Below, in pieces: positions 26,644-35,542 of a stretch of DNA of 64,000 bases (within the stretch, counting starts at the first letter, position 1; every line of letters begins with the position of its first letter). The stretch covers positions 155,469 through 219,468 of the forward strand of contig CAZWSL010000001.1 of the NCBI GenBank assembly GCA_964636495.1, in the 5' to 3' direction. The DNA is from Desulfobacula sp964636495. Its GTDB lineage: Bacteria; Desulfobacterota; Desulfobacteria; Desulfobacterales; Desulfobacteraceae. Below the pieces are notes generated by a model. The model was not told where the DNA came from and did not search any database. It was given only the letters and a program-made list of their open reading frames with translations. The translations under genes were made by a program, and so were the position numbers.

Positions 26644-28451
26644 AAAATTCAGAAACACTGTTTGAGACGATTCCCGAAGTTTTTAATAAAGCCGTTGCTG
26701 AAAATGGCTCCAGGGTTTCCATGCGGACGAAAGATTTTGGCCTGTGGCATGATATTACATGGAATGAATATTATGATAAAGCAGAAAAAATTGGCTGTGC
26801 ACTTGTTTCCATGGGTTTTGAAAAAGGAGATGCTGCCTGTATAATCGGAGACAACAGCTTTGAATGGGTAATGGCAGACATGGGTATTCAATGTGTCGGG
26901 GGGGTCTCTGTTGGTATTTATTCCACCAATGCATGGCAGCAGGTGGAGTATGTCGTAGCGCATTGCGATGCTAAATTTTTGTTTGTGGAGAATGAAGAAC
27001 AGCTGGATAAATGGCTTCTGTTTAAAGATAATACCCCTATGCTGAAAAAGGTTATTATCTGGGATACAAAAGGCCTTTCAGCATTTAAAAATCCCATGGT
27101 CATGACGTTTAACCAGCTCCTTGAAAAAGGAGATGAAGTCTGCAAAGAACAGCCCGACCTTTTTAAGGATATGCAGAGCAAGGTTTTTCCGGATGATCTT
27201 GCAGTCATTATATACACTTCAGGAACAACAGGTCCACCCAAAGGCGCAATGCTGACACATAAAAATGTGACCTGGATGGCCGGGGCTATAAATGCTAGTA
27301 TTGAAATTCATAAATCAGATAATGTCCTCTCCTTTTTACCATTGTGCCATGTTTTTGAAAGACTTTTTACCGTATTTATCCACCTTAAATATGCATATAT
27401 TGTCAATTTTGTGGAAAAACCAGACACTGTTATGCAGAATATGGTGGAAGTATCTCCCACTGTTGGATATGCAGTGCCAAGGATATGGGAAAAGTACTAC
27501 TCCAATATCATGATCAAAATGTCCGATGCTACATGGTTTAAACGCCTTGTTTTTAATCAGGCTCTTAAAATCGGGAGAAAAAGAGCTGATCTTATAATGA
27601 ATTTTCAAACTCCTGGATTTGTTTTATCTGTTTTATATAAACTGGCATGGTTTGCTGTTTTCAGAAAACTCAAGGAGAGACTGGGATTTGAAAAAATTCG
27701 TGTTGCCATTTCAGGTGCTGCTCCTATTTCCAAGGATGTGCTCCGGTTTTTCCAGTCCATAGGAATGAATTTAATTGAAGGATATGGGCAGACAGAAGGA
27801 ACAGGAGTTACCACCCTTTCGCCGGAAGGTAAAACCAAATTCGGTACAGTAGGTCTTGCTCTTCAGGGTCTTGACCTTAAAATTGCCGATGACGGAGAAA
27901 TACTTGTCAGATCTCCTGGTATTTTTAAAGGCTATTATAAAAATGAAAAATCAACAAAAGAAACCATTATTGACAACTGGCTTTTAACCGGAGATGTGGG
28001 CGAAATTGACAAAGATGGGTTTCTGAAAATTACTGACCGGAAAAAAGATATAATCGTGACAGCAGGCGGGAAAAATATCACTCCTCAATACATTGAAAAC
28101 AAACTCAAGGCAAGCCTTTACATTAATGATGCTGTGGTAATAGGAGACAGGCGTAAATTTTTATCCTGCCTTATTATGATAGATGAAGATAATGTGGTTA
28201 AATTTGCCCAGGACAATAAGGTGCAGTTCTCCACATATAAAGACCTCACCTGTGATGAAAAGGTGATTGAACTGATTGACAGGGAAGTCAAGGAAGTCAA
28301 TGCAACACTTGCCAGGGTTGAAAATATCAGGAAATTTACCATTCTTCCAAAACGGCTTTATGAAGAGGATGGTGAAGTCACCCCAACCATGAAAATCAAG
28401 CGAAAATTTGTAAATGAGGCGTTTAAAGATCTGATAGAAGCGATGTATTAG
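26616..28451 (+). CDS. AMP-forming acyl-CoA synthetase (long-chain-type)
   Basis: 611 residues. AMP-binding motif IIYTSGTTGPPKGAMLTHKN, A-box-like LIEGYGQTEGTGV, and LTGDVGEIDKDGFLKITDRK then KDIIVTAGGKNITPQYIE at the C-terminal hinge. PTMKIKRKFV supplies the catalytic Lys region. The length and GQTEGTG context are those of FadD15/long-chain ligases, which convert a free carboxylic acid to its CoA ester with ATP. Start may be 26616 or the ATG at 26634. Being the last gene of the liv-type operon, it may activate the imported acid. Confidence 0.88.
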   Translation: MEEKKSMAMKNSETLFETIPEVFNKAVAENGSRVSMRTKDFGLWHDITWNEYYDKAEKIGCALVSMGFEKGDAACIIGDNSFEWVMADMGIQCVGGVSVGIYSTNAWQQVEYVVAHCDAKFLFVENEEQLDKWLLFKDNTPMLKKVIIWDTKGLSAFKNPMVMTFNQLLEKGDEVCKEQPDLFKDMQSKVFPDDLAVIIYTSGTTGPPKGAMLTHKNVTWMAGAINASIEIHKSDNVLSFLPLCHVFERLFTVFIHLKYAYIVNFVEKPDTVMQNMVEVSPTVGYAVPRIWEKYYSNIMIKMSDATWFKRLVFNQALKIGRKRADLIMNFQTPGFVLSVLYKLAWFAVFRKLKERLGFEKIRVAISGAAPISKDVLRFFQSIGMNLIEGYGQTEGTGVTTLSPEGKTKFGTVGLALQGLDLKIADDGEILVRSPGIFKGYYKNEKSTKETIIDNWLLTGDVGEIDKDGFLKITDRKKDIIVTAGGKNITPQYIENKLKASLYINDAVVIGDRRKFLSCLIMIDEDNVVKFAQDNKVQFSTYKDLTCDEKVIELIDREVKEVNATLARVENIRKFTILPKRLYEEDGEVTPTMKIKRKFVNEAFKDLIEAMY

Positions 28452-28502
28452 ACCCTGTATGAATCCCCTTATTGTCTTTTTCAAACTGTTCCGATACAGG
28501 GT
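28452..28502. terminator. Hairpin after the liv-ligase operon
   Basis: ACCCTGTAT at 28452-28460 directly after the ligase stop pairs exactly with ATACAGGGT at 28494-28502 over a 33-base loop. No long T-run follows, so a terminator role is suggested by position only. Confidence 0.35.
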
Positions 28503-28641
28503 TTCAATATCCTCAATGGCGTAACAGTTGATAAAAATTGTGACAGATCTGACAACTCAGGCGGTCATGTGAATCAGGCAGTTTTTAAAGCTGTTTTTTT
28601 CTTTCCAAAAAGATGTGTCTGCAATTAGCGTTTGATTAATT

Positions 28642-29541
28642 TTATAGAGATTCAGGTGTAAACGTCACAACAGTGTCAATGGATGAACTATTGGTAAAAA
28701 TCATGACAAGCCTGTCAATTCCCACTGCAATACCGGCACACTCCGGCATTTTTTCAAGATCTGCCAGAAATTTTTCAGGCAGAGGCAGAGGTTGCCTGTT
28801 GCGGGAAATCCTGATGGCGTTCTCTTTTTCAAAACGCAGCCTCTGTTCATCCGGATCAGTTAATTCGCTGAATCCGTTGGCAAGTTCAATGCCGGCCATG
28901 TAAAATTCAAATCTCTGGGCATATTCAGGATTGTCTGGTTTGAGTTTTGAAAGGGATGCAAGGCTTGCCGGATAATCATATAGAAAAGCAGGTGTATGGT
29001 TTCCGAGCATGGGTTCTATTTGAAAACTGACAACTTCATCAAAAGTGTTGTCTTTTAGAGCAGAGTCAAGTGATTTGTCTGCAAATTGATTAAAGGCCTG
29101 TTCAACTGTAATCTTCTGCCATTTTCTGTCCAGATCTATGATATGGTTTTTATACTTAATTCTGCCTTCACAACCAAGCTTGGCAGCAATAAATTTTATC
29201 AGGTTCGTGCACTGCTCCATTAAATCAAAATATGTACTGTTTTTTGTGTACCACTCAAGCATGGTCAGTTCCGGGAGGTGATGCAAACCTCTTTCCGCTT
29301 TTCTGAAACATTTGCAGATCTGAAAAATTTTATCGAAATTGTTTGATAAAAGTCTTTTCATGCATAGTTCAGGAGAAGCCTGCAGATAAGAGTCTTCTGA
29401 GATTACAGGATCAATGTGTGCTTCAGGAATAATGTTGGGTATTCTTATCGGAGTTTCAACTTCGAGATAGTTGTCTTGAACAAAAAAATCCCTTATGGCC
29501 TGAATTATAAAGCTTCTTATCTGTAAAATTTCATATTCCAC
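28642..29541 (-). CDS. epmA: EF-P lysine lysyltransferase EpmA (GenX/PoxA)
   Basis: Class II LysRS-like enzyme lacking the anticodon domain, 299 residues. Motif 1 region YLEVETPIRIPNIIPEAHID, motif 2 FDKIFQICKCFRKAERGLHHL with LTMLEWY, and motif 3 GIAVGIDRLVMIF. EpmA adds beta-lysine (made by EpmB) or lysine to elongation factor P. epmB and efp are not in the window. It follows the deacetylase-like gene by 23 bases on the same strand. Confidence 0.9.
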   Translation of the reverse strand: MEYEILQIRSFIIQAIRDFFVQDNYLEVETPIRIPNIIPEAHIDPVISEDSYLQASPELCMKRLLSNNFDKIFQICKCFRKAERGLHHLPELTMLEWYTKNSTYFDLMEQCTNLIKFIAAKLGCEGRIKYKNHIIDLDRKWQKITVEQAFNQFADKSLDSALKDNTFDEVVSFQIEPMLGNHTPAFLYDYPASLASLSKLKPDNPEYAQRFEFYMAGIELANGFSELTDPDEQRLRFEKENAIRISRNRQPLPLPEKFLADLEKMPECAGIAVGIDRLVMIFTNSSSIDTVVTFTPESL

Positions 29542-29564
29542 TTATCAGATCACAACCCTCACAC

Positions 29565-30878
29565 TTACTGCTTTATTTCGTAGGTATCCTGGGTTCTGTC
29601 CTGTAGGAATATCTTGTTAAATCTGCTTTTTTCTGCTTTGTCAAAAAATTCATATCCTTTTTCAATACATGAACTGCAGGCATTGATGGGAATATGCACA
29701 CCCAGAATATGACAACCTGAAGTTGCTTTTGAATCAACCTGGAAACAACCGCCGCAATCCCGGCAGATTCTTATGGTCTCTTTCTGCTGCTCAAAGATAT
29801 TGTCAGTATCATAAAATATTTCCCTGTGCCGGATCTGCAGGTCGCCTGGACTTCCCTGTTTTTCCCTCATCCTGATTCTCTGGTTCCAGTAAGTGTTGAC
29901 AGTGTCGGTGGTTTTTATAATGGTATCGGTAATACTGACAGACTGCTGAAGCTTTTTAGGATTGAAGTCAGGCTCAATAACACCTGAGTAATCAAGTCCT
30001 GCCATGGCAAGAATAATTCCAAGGTTGACATAGGGCAGGGCATCTTCGATTGAATATCCACCTTCAAGAACAGCAATGTCCGGTTTAAGCAGAGATGTCA
30101 TTTCTGCATATCCCTGGGCAGAAAAGTTCATGTTTGTTAACGGATCAGTATAGTGATTATCCTGACCGGCAGAGTTTATAACAAGATCAGGTTTGAAATC
30201 GTCAAGTATTGGCAGAACACAATTATTGATGACATAGAGATATCCTTGTGTGGAAGTGCCGGGGGGCAGTGGTATATTCAGATTTGAGCCCTTTGCATTT
30301 GGTCCTCCAAGTTCATTTGGAAAGCCTGATCCAGGATACATTGTTCTTCCGTCCTGGTGCAGAGAGATGAATAGAATATCAGGATCGTGCCAGAAGATAT
30401 CATTGGAGCCGTCACCATGGTGGCAGTCTGTATCAATAACAGCTATCCTTTTTTTACCAAACTTTGATCTGATATACTCCACCATAATTGCTTCCATGTT
30501 TATATGGCAAAAACCTCTGCCTCCATGGGAGACCTTCATGGCATGGTGTCCGGGAGGCCTTACAAGCGCAAAACCGGTTTTTACCTCTTTGCTTAATACG
30601 GCATTGGCAATGGTTTTGGCACCTCCTGCACTGATCAGATGGGACTGGGTTGTAATGGATTTTTCATCAGGGGCACAAAAATGCACCCTTCTTATATCAT
30701 GCTCTGTTACAATTTCAGGTTTATATTCAATAATTCCGTCAATATCAAAAATACCCTCTTCCATAACCTGATCCTGTGTATACAGCAGCCTTTCCTCTCT
30801 TTCAGGATGGGTAGGGTCTATGGCCCAGTCAAATGCAGGGAAGAATACAAGACCTGTTTTATTTACAGCTTTCAGCAT
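29565..30878 (-). CDS. Histone-deacetylase-fold hydrolase with C-terminal Cys-rich domain
   Basis: 437 residues. HDAC/AcuC/acetylpolyamine amidohydrolase fold: RPPGHHAM (catalytic His pair), GFCHINM, DTDCHHGDGSND with Zn ligands, SLHQDGRTMYPGSG, INSAGQDNHYTDPL (third Zn ligand) and EGGYSI (catalytic Tyr). After about residue 350 there is an extra domain with CRDCGGCF, SGCH and CSSCIEKGYEFF that looks like a zinc ribbon or cluster-binding module. Such a tail is not usual in AcuC or HDAC proteins. It is 15 bases downstream of the hydantoinase-like gene, so the substrate may be an amide or N-acyl compound rather than acetyl-lysine. Confidence 0.85.
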   Translation of the reverse strand: MLKAVNKTGLVFFPAFDWAIDPTHPEREERLLYTQDQVMEEGIFDIDGIIEYKPEIVTEHDIRRVHFCAPDEKSITTQSHLISAGGAKTIANAVLSKEVKTGFALVRPPGHHAMKVSHGGRGFCHINMEAIMVEYIRSKFGKKRIAVIDTDCHHGDGSNDIFWHDPDILFISLHQDGRTMYPGSGFPNELGGPNAKGSNLNIPLPPGTSTQGYLYVINNCVLPILDDFKPDLVINSAGQDNHYTDPLTNMNFSAQGYAEMTSLLKPDIAVLEGGYSIEDALPYVNLGIILAMAGLDYSGVIEPDFNPKKLQQSVSITDTIIKTTDTVNTYWNQRIRMREKQGSPGDLQIRHREIFYDTDNIFEQQKETIRICRDCGGCFQVDSKATSGCHILGVHIPINACSSCIEKGYEFFDKAEKSRFNKIFLQDRTQDTYEIKQ

Positions 30879-30893
30879 TTATACCTCATAAAA

Positions 30894-32570
30894 TTATTGT
30901 AAAACTACTTTTTCAAATCCTTTGATTAAACCTGGTTTAATCTGTATTTTCGTTCTGAATATTTTTCCTTTTGGCGAAAAATTGCGTACAATATTAAACT
31001 GCTGGAATTCAACAACCTCCACATCATCAATACTGTTTTCGCTGGCACCTGAATTGACTGCTTTCTCTTTTAACAGTGTGTGTGCAGTTTTCATCAGTTC
31101 ATCTTCTGAGAATGTTTTACTGACCGGTTCTGCAAAATCCTCTTCATGGGCGGTTACGATACCCTGTTCTGTATCAGCATTCAAGGAGACTTCACAGGTC
31201 GTTCTCGCAAGAGCAGCACCAATGGCATTTGCTACGGATGATTCAGGTACGGCAATTGTTTCAATGTTGTAAAGTTCTTCTATTTTTTTTGTGAAACAGG
31301 TGGCCGGTCCTCCAAGCAGCAGGATTTTCTTGGGATTTATTGTGTAACCTTCAAGGAATTCGTGAACTGTATAGACCGGTTTGGAGTTTATTTTATCCAT
31401 CATGTTAAGGGTTTTTGTAAAAATAGTGGAACAGCATTGTCTGAAAATTTTATCGGCAGCCTCATAATCAGTCACACCCAGTTCCTGTGCAATGATACGG
31501 ATACCTTTCTGTGATCTGTTTTGATCACCTTCATTCATCAGCCCCAGTACGATCAGGGCATCCGTAGGTGTCGGTTCCGGACCGCCAAAAGCCATGGCAG
31601 GCCCTTTACGCTCAGGGCCGATAACAAGCTTTTTCTCTTTTACTCTGACAGCGGAATCTCCGCCAATTCCCTTTGAATCTGAACGGAGTGATCGTATTAG
31701 ACTTTTATATCTGCCTCTTTTTATTCCCACAGGCTCCAGCAGAGGTGCTTTATTAACTAAAAAAGCAATATCAGTGGTTGTCCCGCCTATATCAAGAACA
31801 ATTGCGTCCTGGTTATCAGGAGCATAGGGGATGGCTCCCATAATACTTGCAGCAGGTCCGGAAAATACTGTCTGACCCGGGAAAGCCATTGATGCTTCAA
31901 GGGACATGGTTCCACCGTCTGCTTTAAGGATTTGAATAGGAATCTCCATCCCTTTTTTCTCAAGGGACTGCTGAACCGCTTTGAAAAATGATGTATGGAG
32001 AGAATATACAGCTGTATTGAGGTGTGTTGTGGCAATCCTTCTCGGGAAATTCAGATTCCCGGAGACATTATGACCTAAGAAGATCTTTTTGAAATATCTG
32101 TTAAGAACTCTTCTGATAAGTATCTCATGACTGGGGTTTCTTATACTGAATTTACTGACAACACCAACATATTCAATACCGTCATTTTTCATTTTTTTTG
32201 CAATATCTTCAATCTCCATCTTATTTACACTGGATTTCTGACTTCCTCTGTGATTGATGGATCCAGCCACACAATAGTAATGTTTGCCGGTTCTGAAAAC
32301 TTCCGGATCAATTCCGGGACCTGCTGACACAATCATACCCACAGGGTTCAAATTCCGCTGAACAATGGCATTGGTTGTCAATGTGGTAGAAATAACAACC
32401 CGTTTGATCTTTTTGGGATCAATATTTTCCATTAGTTTTGTAAAACCAGATAAGATTGTATTAAATAGATCTTCAGAATCTGTAGATACTTTTACTTTTT
32501 TTTCAATACCATTACGGCTTAGCACAACAGCATCTGTGTGTGTACCTCCAACATCTATTCCTATAATCAT
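30894..32570 (-). CDS. Hydantoinase A / oxoprolinase family protein
   Basis: 558 residues with ASKHA ATPase signatures: IIGIDVGGTHTDAVVLS and VLDIGGTTTDIAFLV, plus IGGDSAVRV and the C-terminal GGPATCFTKKIEEL and VANAIGAALA. HyuA-type proteins use ATP to open lactams or, with partner subunits, carboxylate ketones. It is shorter than classical HyuA (about 690 aa) and no hyuB is adjacent. Operon with the HDAC-fold protein and epmA. Confidence 0.85.
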   Translation of the reverse strand: MIIGIDVGGTHTDAVVLSRNGIEKKVKVSTDSEDLFNTILSGFTKLMENIDPKKIKRVVISTTLTTNAIVQRNLNPVGMIVSAGPGIDPEVFRTGKHYYCVAGSINHRGSQKSSVNKMEIEDIAKKMKNDGIEYVGVVSKFSIRNPSHEILIRRVLNRYFKKIFLGHNVSGNLNFPRRIATTHLNTAVYSLHTSFFKAVQQSLEKKGMEIPIQILKADGGTMSLEASMAFPGQTVFSGPAASIMGAIPYAPDNQDAIVLDIGGTTTDIAFLVNKAPLLEPVGIKRGRYKSLIRSLRSDSKGIGGDSAVRVKEKKLVIGPERKGPAMAFGGPEPTPTDALIVLGLMNEGDQNRSQKGIRIIAQELGVTDYEAADKIFRQCCSTIFTKTLNMMDKINSKPVYTVHEFLEGYTINPKKILLLGGPATCFTKKIEELYNIETIAVPESSVANAIGAALARTTCEVSLNADTEQGIVTAHEEDFAEPVSKTFSEDELMKTAHTLLKEKAVNSGASENSIDDVEVVEFQQFNIVRNFSPKGKIFRTKIQIKPGLIKGFEKVVLQ

Positions 32571-32798
32571 TGTCTGCCCCTAAATTTTTCAGCCGGTTAA
32601 AATGCTTTGTATGCGGCAAAAGCTTGTCAGAAAACCTGCAGCTTGTCAATCAGATTTATTTTCACTGCAGCCTGTTGCCTGCAATTACTCTTTAACCTTT
32701 AAGATTATTAAATTATTCAACAACAGCCATATTTATTTTTATGAATTCAATTTTAAGATTTATGGTTCTGTCAGAAGGGTCTGACGTTTATTCCCAAT

Positions 32799-33296
32799 TT
32801 ATTTGATTTTGGGATATTTTTCCATCAGTTTGATTTTAACAGGTTCAGGAACCATATCACTGATATCTCCGCCAAACTGAGCTGCCTCTTTTATAATGGA
32901 TGAACTTGTGAAAATCCATCTTAAACCTGTCATCAAGAATACAGATTGCACCTCTTTGTTGAGTTTTCTGTTCATCAGTGCCATCTGGAATTCGCTTTCA
33001 AAATCTGAAATGGCTCTCATGCCTCTGATAATGGCTACTGCATTTTTCATCTTTGCATAATCAACAAGCAGTCCTCCAAAAGCATCAACCTGAATATCTC
33101 TTTCTCCGTTAAAGCTCTGTTCGGCCATTTTCACTCTTTCATCCACAGAGAATAATGCTTTCTTTGAAGGGTTATGCAGGATAGCGATAATCACCTTGTC
33201 AAAAATATCCATGGCACGCTCTACTATATCAATATGACCGTTTGTCAGAGGATCAAAAGATCCCGGGTAAATTGCAACTCTCTTTTTATCTGCCAT
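32799..33296 (-). CDS. coaD: Pantetheine-phosphate adenylyltransferase
   Basis: 165 residues, standard length. YPGSFDPLTNGHIDIVERA is the HxGH nucleotidyltransferase motif (TNGH), followed by KKALFSVDERV, IIRGMRAISDFESEFQMALM and SSSIIKEAAQFGGD. Penultimate step of CoA synthesis. Stands 228 bases from the next gene on each side. Confidence 0.96.
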   Translation of the reverse strand: MADKKRVAIYPGSFDPLTNGHIDIVERAMDIFDKVIIAILHNPSKKALFSVDERVKMAEQSFNGERDIQVDAFGGLLVDYAKMKNAVAIIRGMRAISDFESEFQMALMNRKLNKEVQSVFLMTGLRWIFTSSSIIKEAAQFGGDISDMVPEPVKIKLMEKYPKIK

Positions 33297-33523
33297 TAAG
33301 CAACCTTTCCTGTTTCAATTGATGAGATCTCTGCATAACACCCACTTTTGCTTAATTACTATGGAATATGAATATTATAATCCACAAAATACTCAATGTA
33401 TTCCTCTGATTATAATTTCCATTTTCCTTGCACGATAACAAAATACATATTATGAAAAGCTCTCTTTATATGTAATAAATTAAATTTATACTCACCTTAT
33501 TTGTATACACTTAACCGGTACGA

Positions 33524-34075
33524 TTATCCTTTTGCAACTTTTTTTATAAAAGAGATAACGGTCTTTGAGTATTTTTTTTGCCGGTAAATGTCAAGTCCTG
33601 TATTTTGAATATCAAGGGTTTCTTTAAAGGAGTGCTCAGTGATAATGATGCATTCTCTTTTCAACTGTATAAAAAACGGATCTTTTTTCAGCAGGTGTTC
33701 AATAATGTTTTTCCCATAGGGCGGATCCATGAAAATTAAGTCAAAAGGTAATCCATGGAGATTTTCCGGAATGTTCTGAGTGATAATGTCACGCTCTATA
33801 ACCACTGCATTTTTTTTCAGCCGGCACAGGGCAAGGTTTGCATTGACGATATCACAGGATAAATCCAGAAATGTGGCATGTCCTGCTCCCCGGCTGAGTG
33901 CTTCTATGCCGAGGGACCCGGTTCCGGCAAAAAGATCAAGCACGGTTTTTCTTTTTATTTCAGGGCCAAGAATATTAAATACAGCCTCTTTTACACGATC
34001 CGAGGTCGGACGAATTTTATAACCGCTTATTGTTGTCAGTTTTCTGCCTTTACAGGTTCCGCTTATAACTCTCAT
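33524..34075 (-). CDS. rsmD: 16S rRNA (guanine-966-N2)-methyltransferase RsmD
   Basis: 183 residues. RVISGTCKGRKLTT and IRPTSDRVKEAVFNIL open the family; VLDLFAGTGSLGIEALSRGA binds SAM and FMDPPYGK is the catalytic motif. Paired with coaD in many bacteria, which is also the order here (rsmD upstream of coaD, 227-base gap). Confidence 0.95.
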   Translation of the reverse strand: MRVISGTCKGRKLTTISGYKIRPTSDRVKEAVFNILGPEIKRKTVLDLFAGTGSLGIEALSRGAGHATFLDLSCDIVNANLALCRLKKNAVVIERDIITQNIPENLHGLPFDLIFMDPPYGKNIIEHLLKKDPFFIQLKRECIIITEHSFKETLDIQNTGLDIYRQKKYSKTVISFIKKVAKG

Positions 34076-34114
34076 TCCATCTATTGATTTTCAGGGTTAA
34101 AATTGCTGGATACG

Positions 34115-35470
34115 CTATCTGGTATCAGATATGCTTTTTTTAATATGTTTTACTGAAACCCCAAGTTTTTCAGCTACAGATTCTAAATCACCACCCTCTT
34201 CAGATATTCTGTGCCTGATAAATTGTGTCTCAAATTGTTTTTTAGCCAGATCAAGATTGTCTTCATAGGATGATAATTTTTTTTCAATCAATTGGATTGA
34301 TTCAAGTTGCGGGTTATAAGGCTGCGGCATGTCAGCAGCAGTAATGAGGTCTGATTCTACCATTATGGAAAGCCTTTCCATAAGGTTTTTCAGCTCCCTT
34401 ACATTGCCGGGCCATTGGTAATCTGCAAGAAGCTTCAGTGCATTTTCAGACAGCTTTTTTTTTTTTTGCGGGGATTGTGAGGATAGTTTATCAAGAAATG
34501 TATCAACAAGCATTGGTATATCTTCTTTTCTCTCTTTTAACGGCGGGACATGGATTGGTACGACATTAAGTCTGAAATATAGATCTTTCCTGAAACTGCC
34601 GGCTTTGATTTCCTGTTCAAGATTTTTATTGGATGAGGAGATAAGTCTTACATCCATATGAATTGTTCTGCCCCCGCCAATTCTCTGGAAAGTTTTGGAC
34701 TCCAGAGCTCTTAAAATTTTTGCCTGGGTAGAAATATTCATATCCCCGATTTCATCAAGGAAAAGTGTTCCTCCTGAAGCAAGTTCAAACTTGCCTTTAT
34801 TTTTTGAGGTTGCCTCCTTGAAAGCCCCTTTTTCATGGCCGAAAAGCTCACTGTCAATCCTCTCTTCAGGGATGGCAGCACAGTTTATGATTATAAACGG
34901 CTGCTCCGGCCTTGAGCTGAACTGGTGTATGGTCCTTGCCACCATCTCTTTTCCGGTACCGTTTTCACCTGTAATCAGTATGGATGCATCAGAAGGTGCA
35001 GCATTCATTACCTCTCCATACAGTTTCTGTACAGCCGGGCTGGTACCGGTAATGGAGTTTTTTTCAATGCTCTTTTTTCTCAGGTAGATATTCTCTTCTT
35101 CAAGTTTTCTAAAGTTTAAAGCATTGTTTATGGTCACCATGACTTTATCGATTGAAAGCGGTTTTTCAAGGAAGTCATAGGCACCTGATTTTGTGGCATC
35201 AACTGCAGATTCTATCGTTCCATGACCTGTAATCATTACAACCGGAAGGTGGGGGGCAATTTTTTTAATCTCTTTTAACGTCTCTATTCCATCGATACCC
35301 GGCATCCATATATCAAGCAGTACAATATCCGGTGAAAGCGTTTCAATCTTCTGCAGTGCTTCATATCCATTAAAGGCATGCATCACTTCAAACCCGTCAT
35401 CAGATAAAATTCCCTCAAGGGAATTTATTATTCCTATTTCATCATCAACAATTAAAACTGCTGGATACAT
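34115..35470 (-). CDS. NtrC/NtrX-type response regulator with altered GAFTGA loop
   Basis: Receiver domain (VDDE, phospho-Asp53 in LLDIWMPG, KP at 103-104), AAA+ domain with Walker A GENGTGKE and Walker B GGTLFLDEIGD, and a C-terminal Fis-like helix-turn-helix (DLESVAEKLGVSVKHIKKSI). The sigma-54-contacting GAFTGA loop reads GAFKEA (residues 215-220), losing both Thr and Gly. ATG at 35470 follows GGGAGAAG and is preferred to the upstream TTG. Together with the kinase 72 bases upstream it forms an NtrYX-like pair. Confidence 0.9.
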   Translation of the reverse strand: MYPAVLIVDDEIGIINSLEGILSDDGFEVMHAFNGYEALQKIETLSPDIVLLDIWMPGIDGIETLKEIKKIAPHLPVVMITGHGTIESAVDATKSGAYDFLEKPLSIDKVMVTINNALNFRKLEEENIYLRKKSIEKNSITGTSPAVQKLYGEVMNAAPSDASILITGENGTGKEMVARTIHQFSSRPEQPFIIINCAAIPEERIDSELFGHEKGAFKEATSKNKGKFELASGGTLFLDEIGDMNISTQAKILRALESKTFQRIGGGRTIHMDVRLISSSNKNLEQEIKAGSFRKDLYFRLNVVPIHVPPLKERKEDIPMLVDTFLDKLSSQSPQKKKKLSENALKLLADYQWPGNVRELKNLMERLSIMVESDLITAADMPQPYNPQLESIQLIEKKLSSYEDNLDLAKKQFETQFIRHRISEEGGDLESVAEKLGVSVKHIKKSISDTR

Positions 35471-35542
35471 TTTATCTTCTCCCAATAGTACTTTTACATC
35501 TCAAAGTGCAGATTCCCGACCAACAGAAATTTAAACACATCA

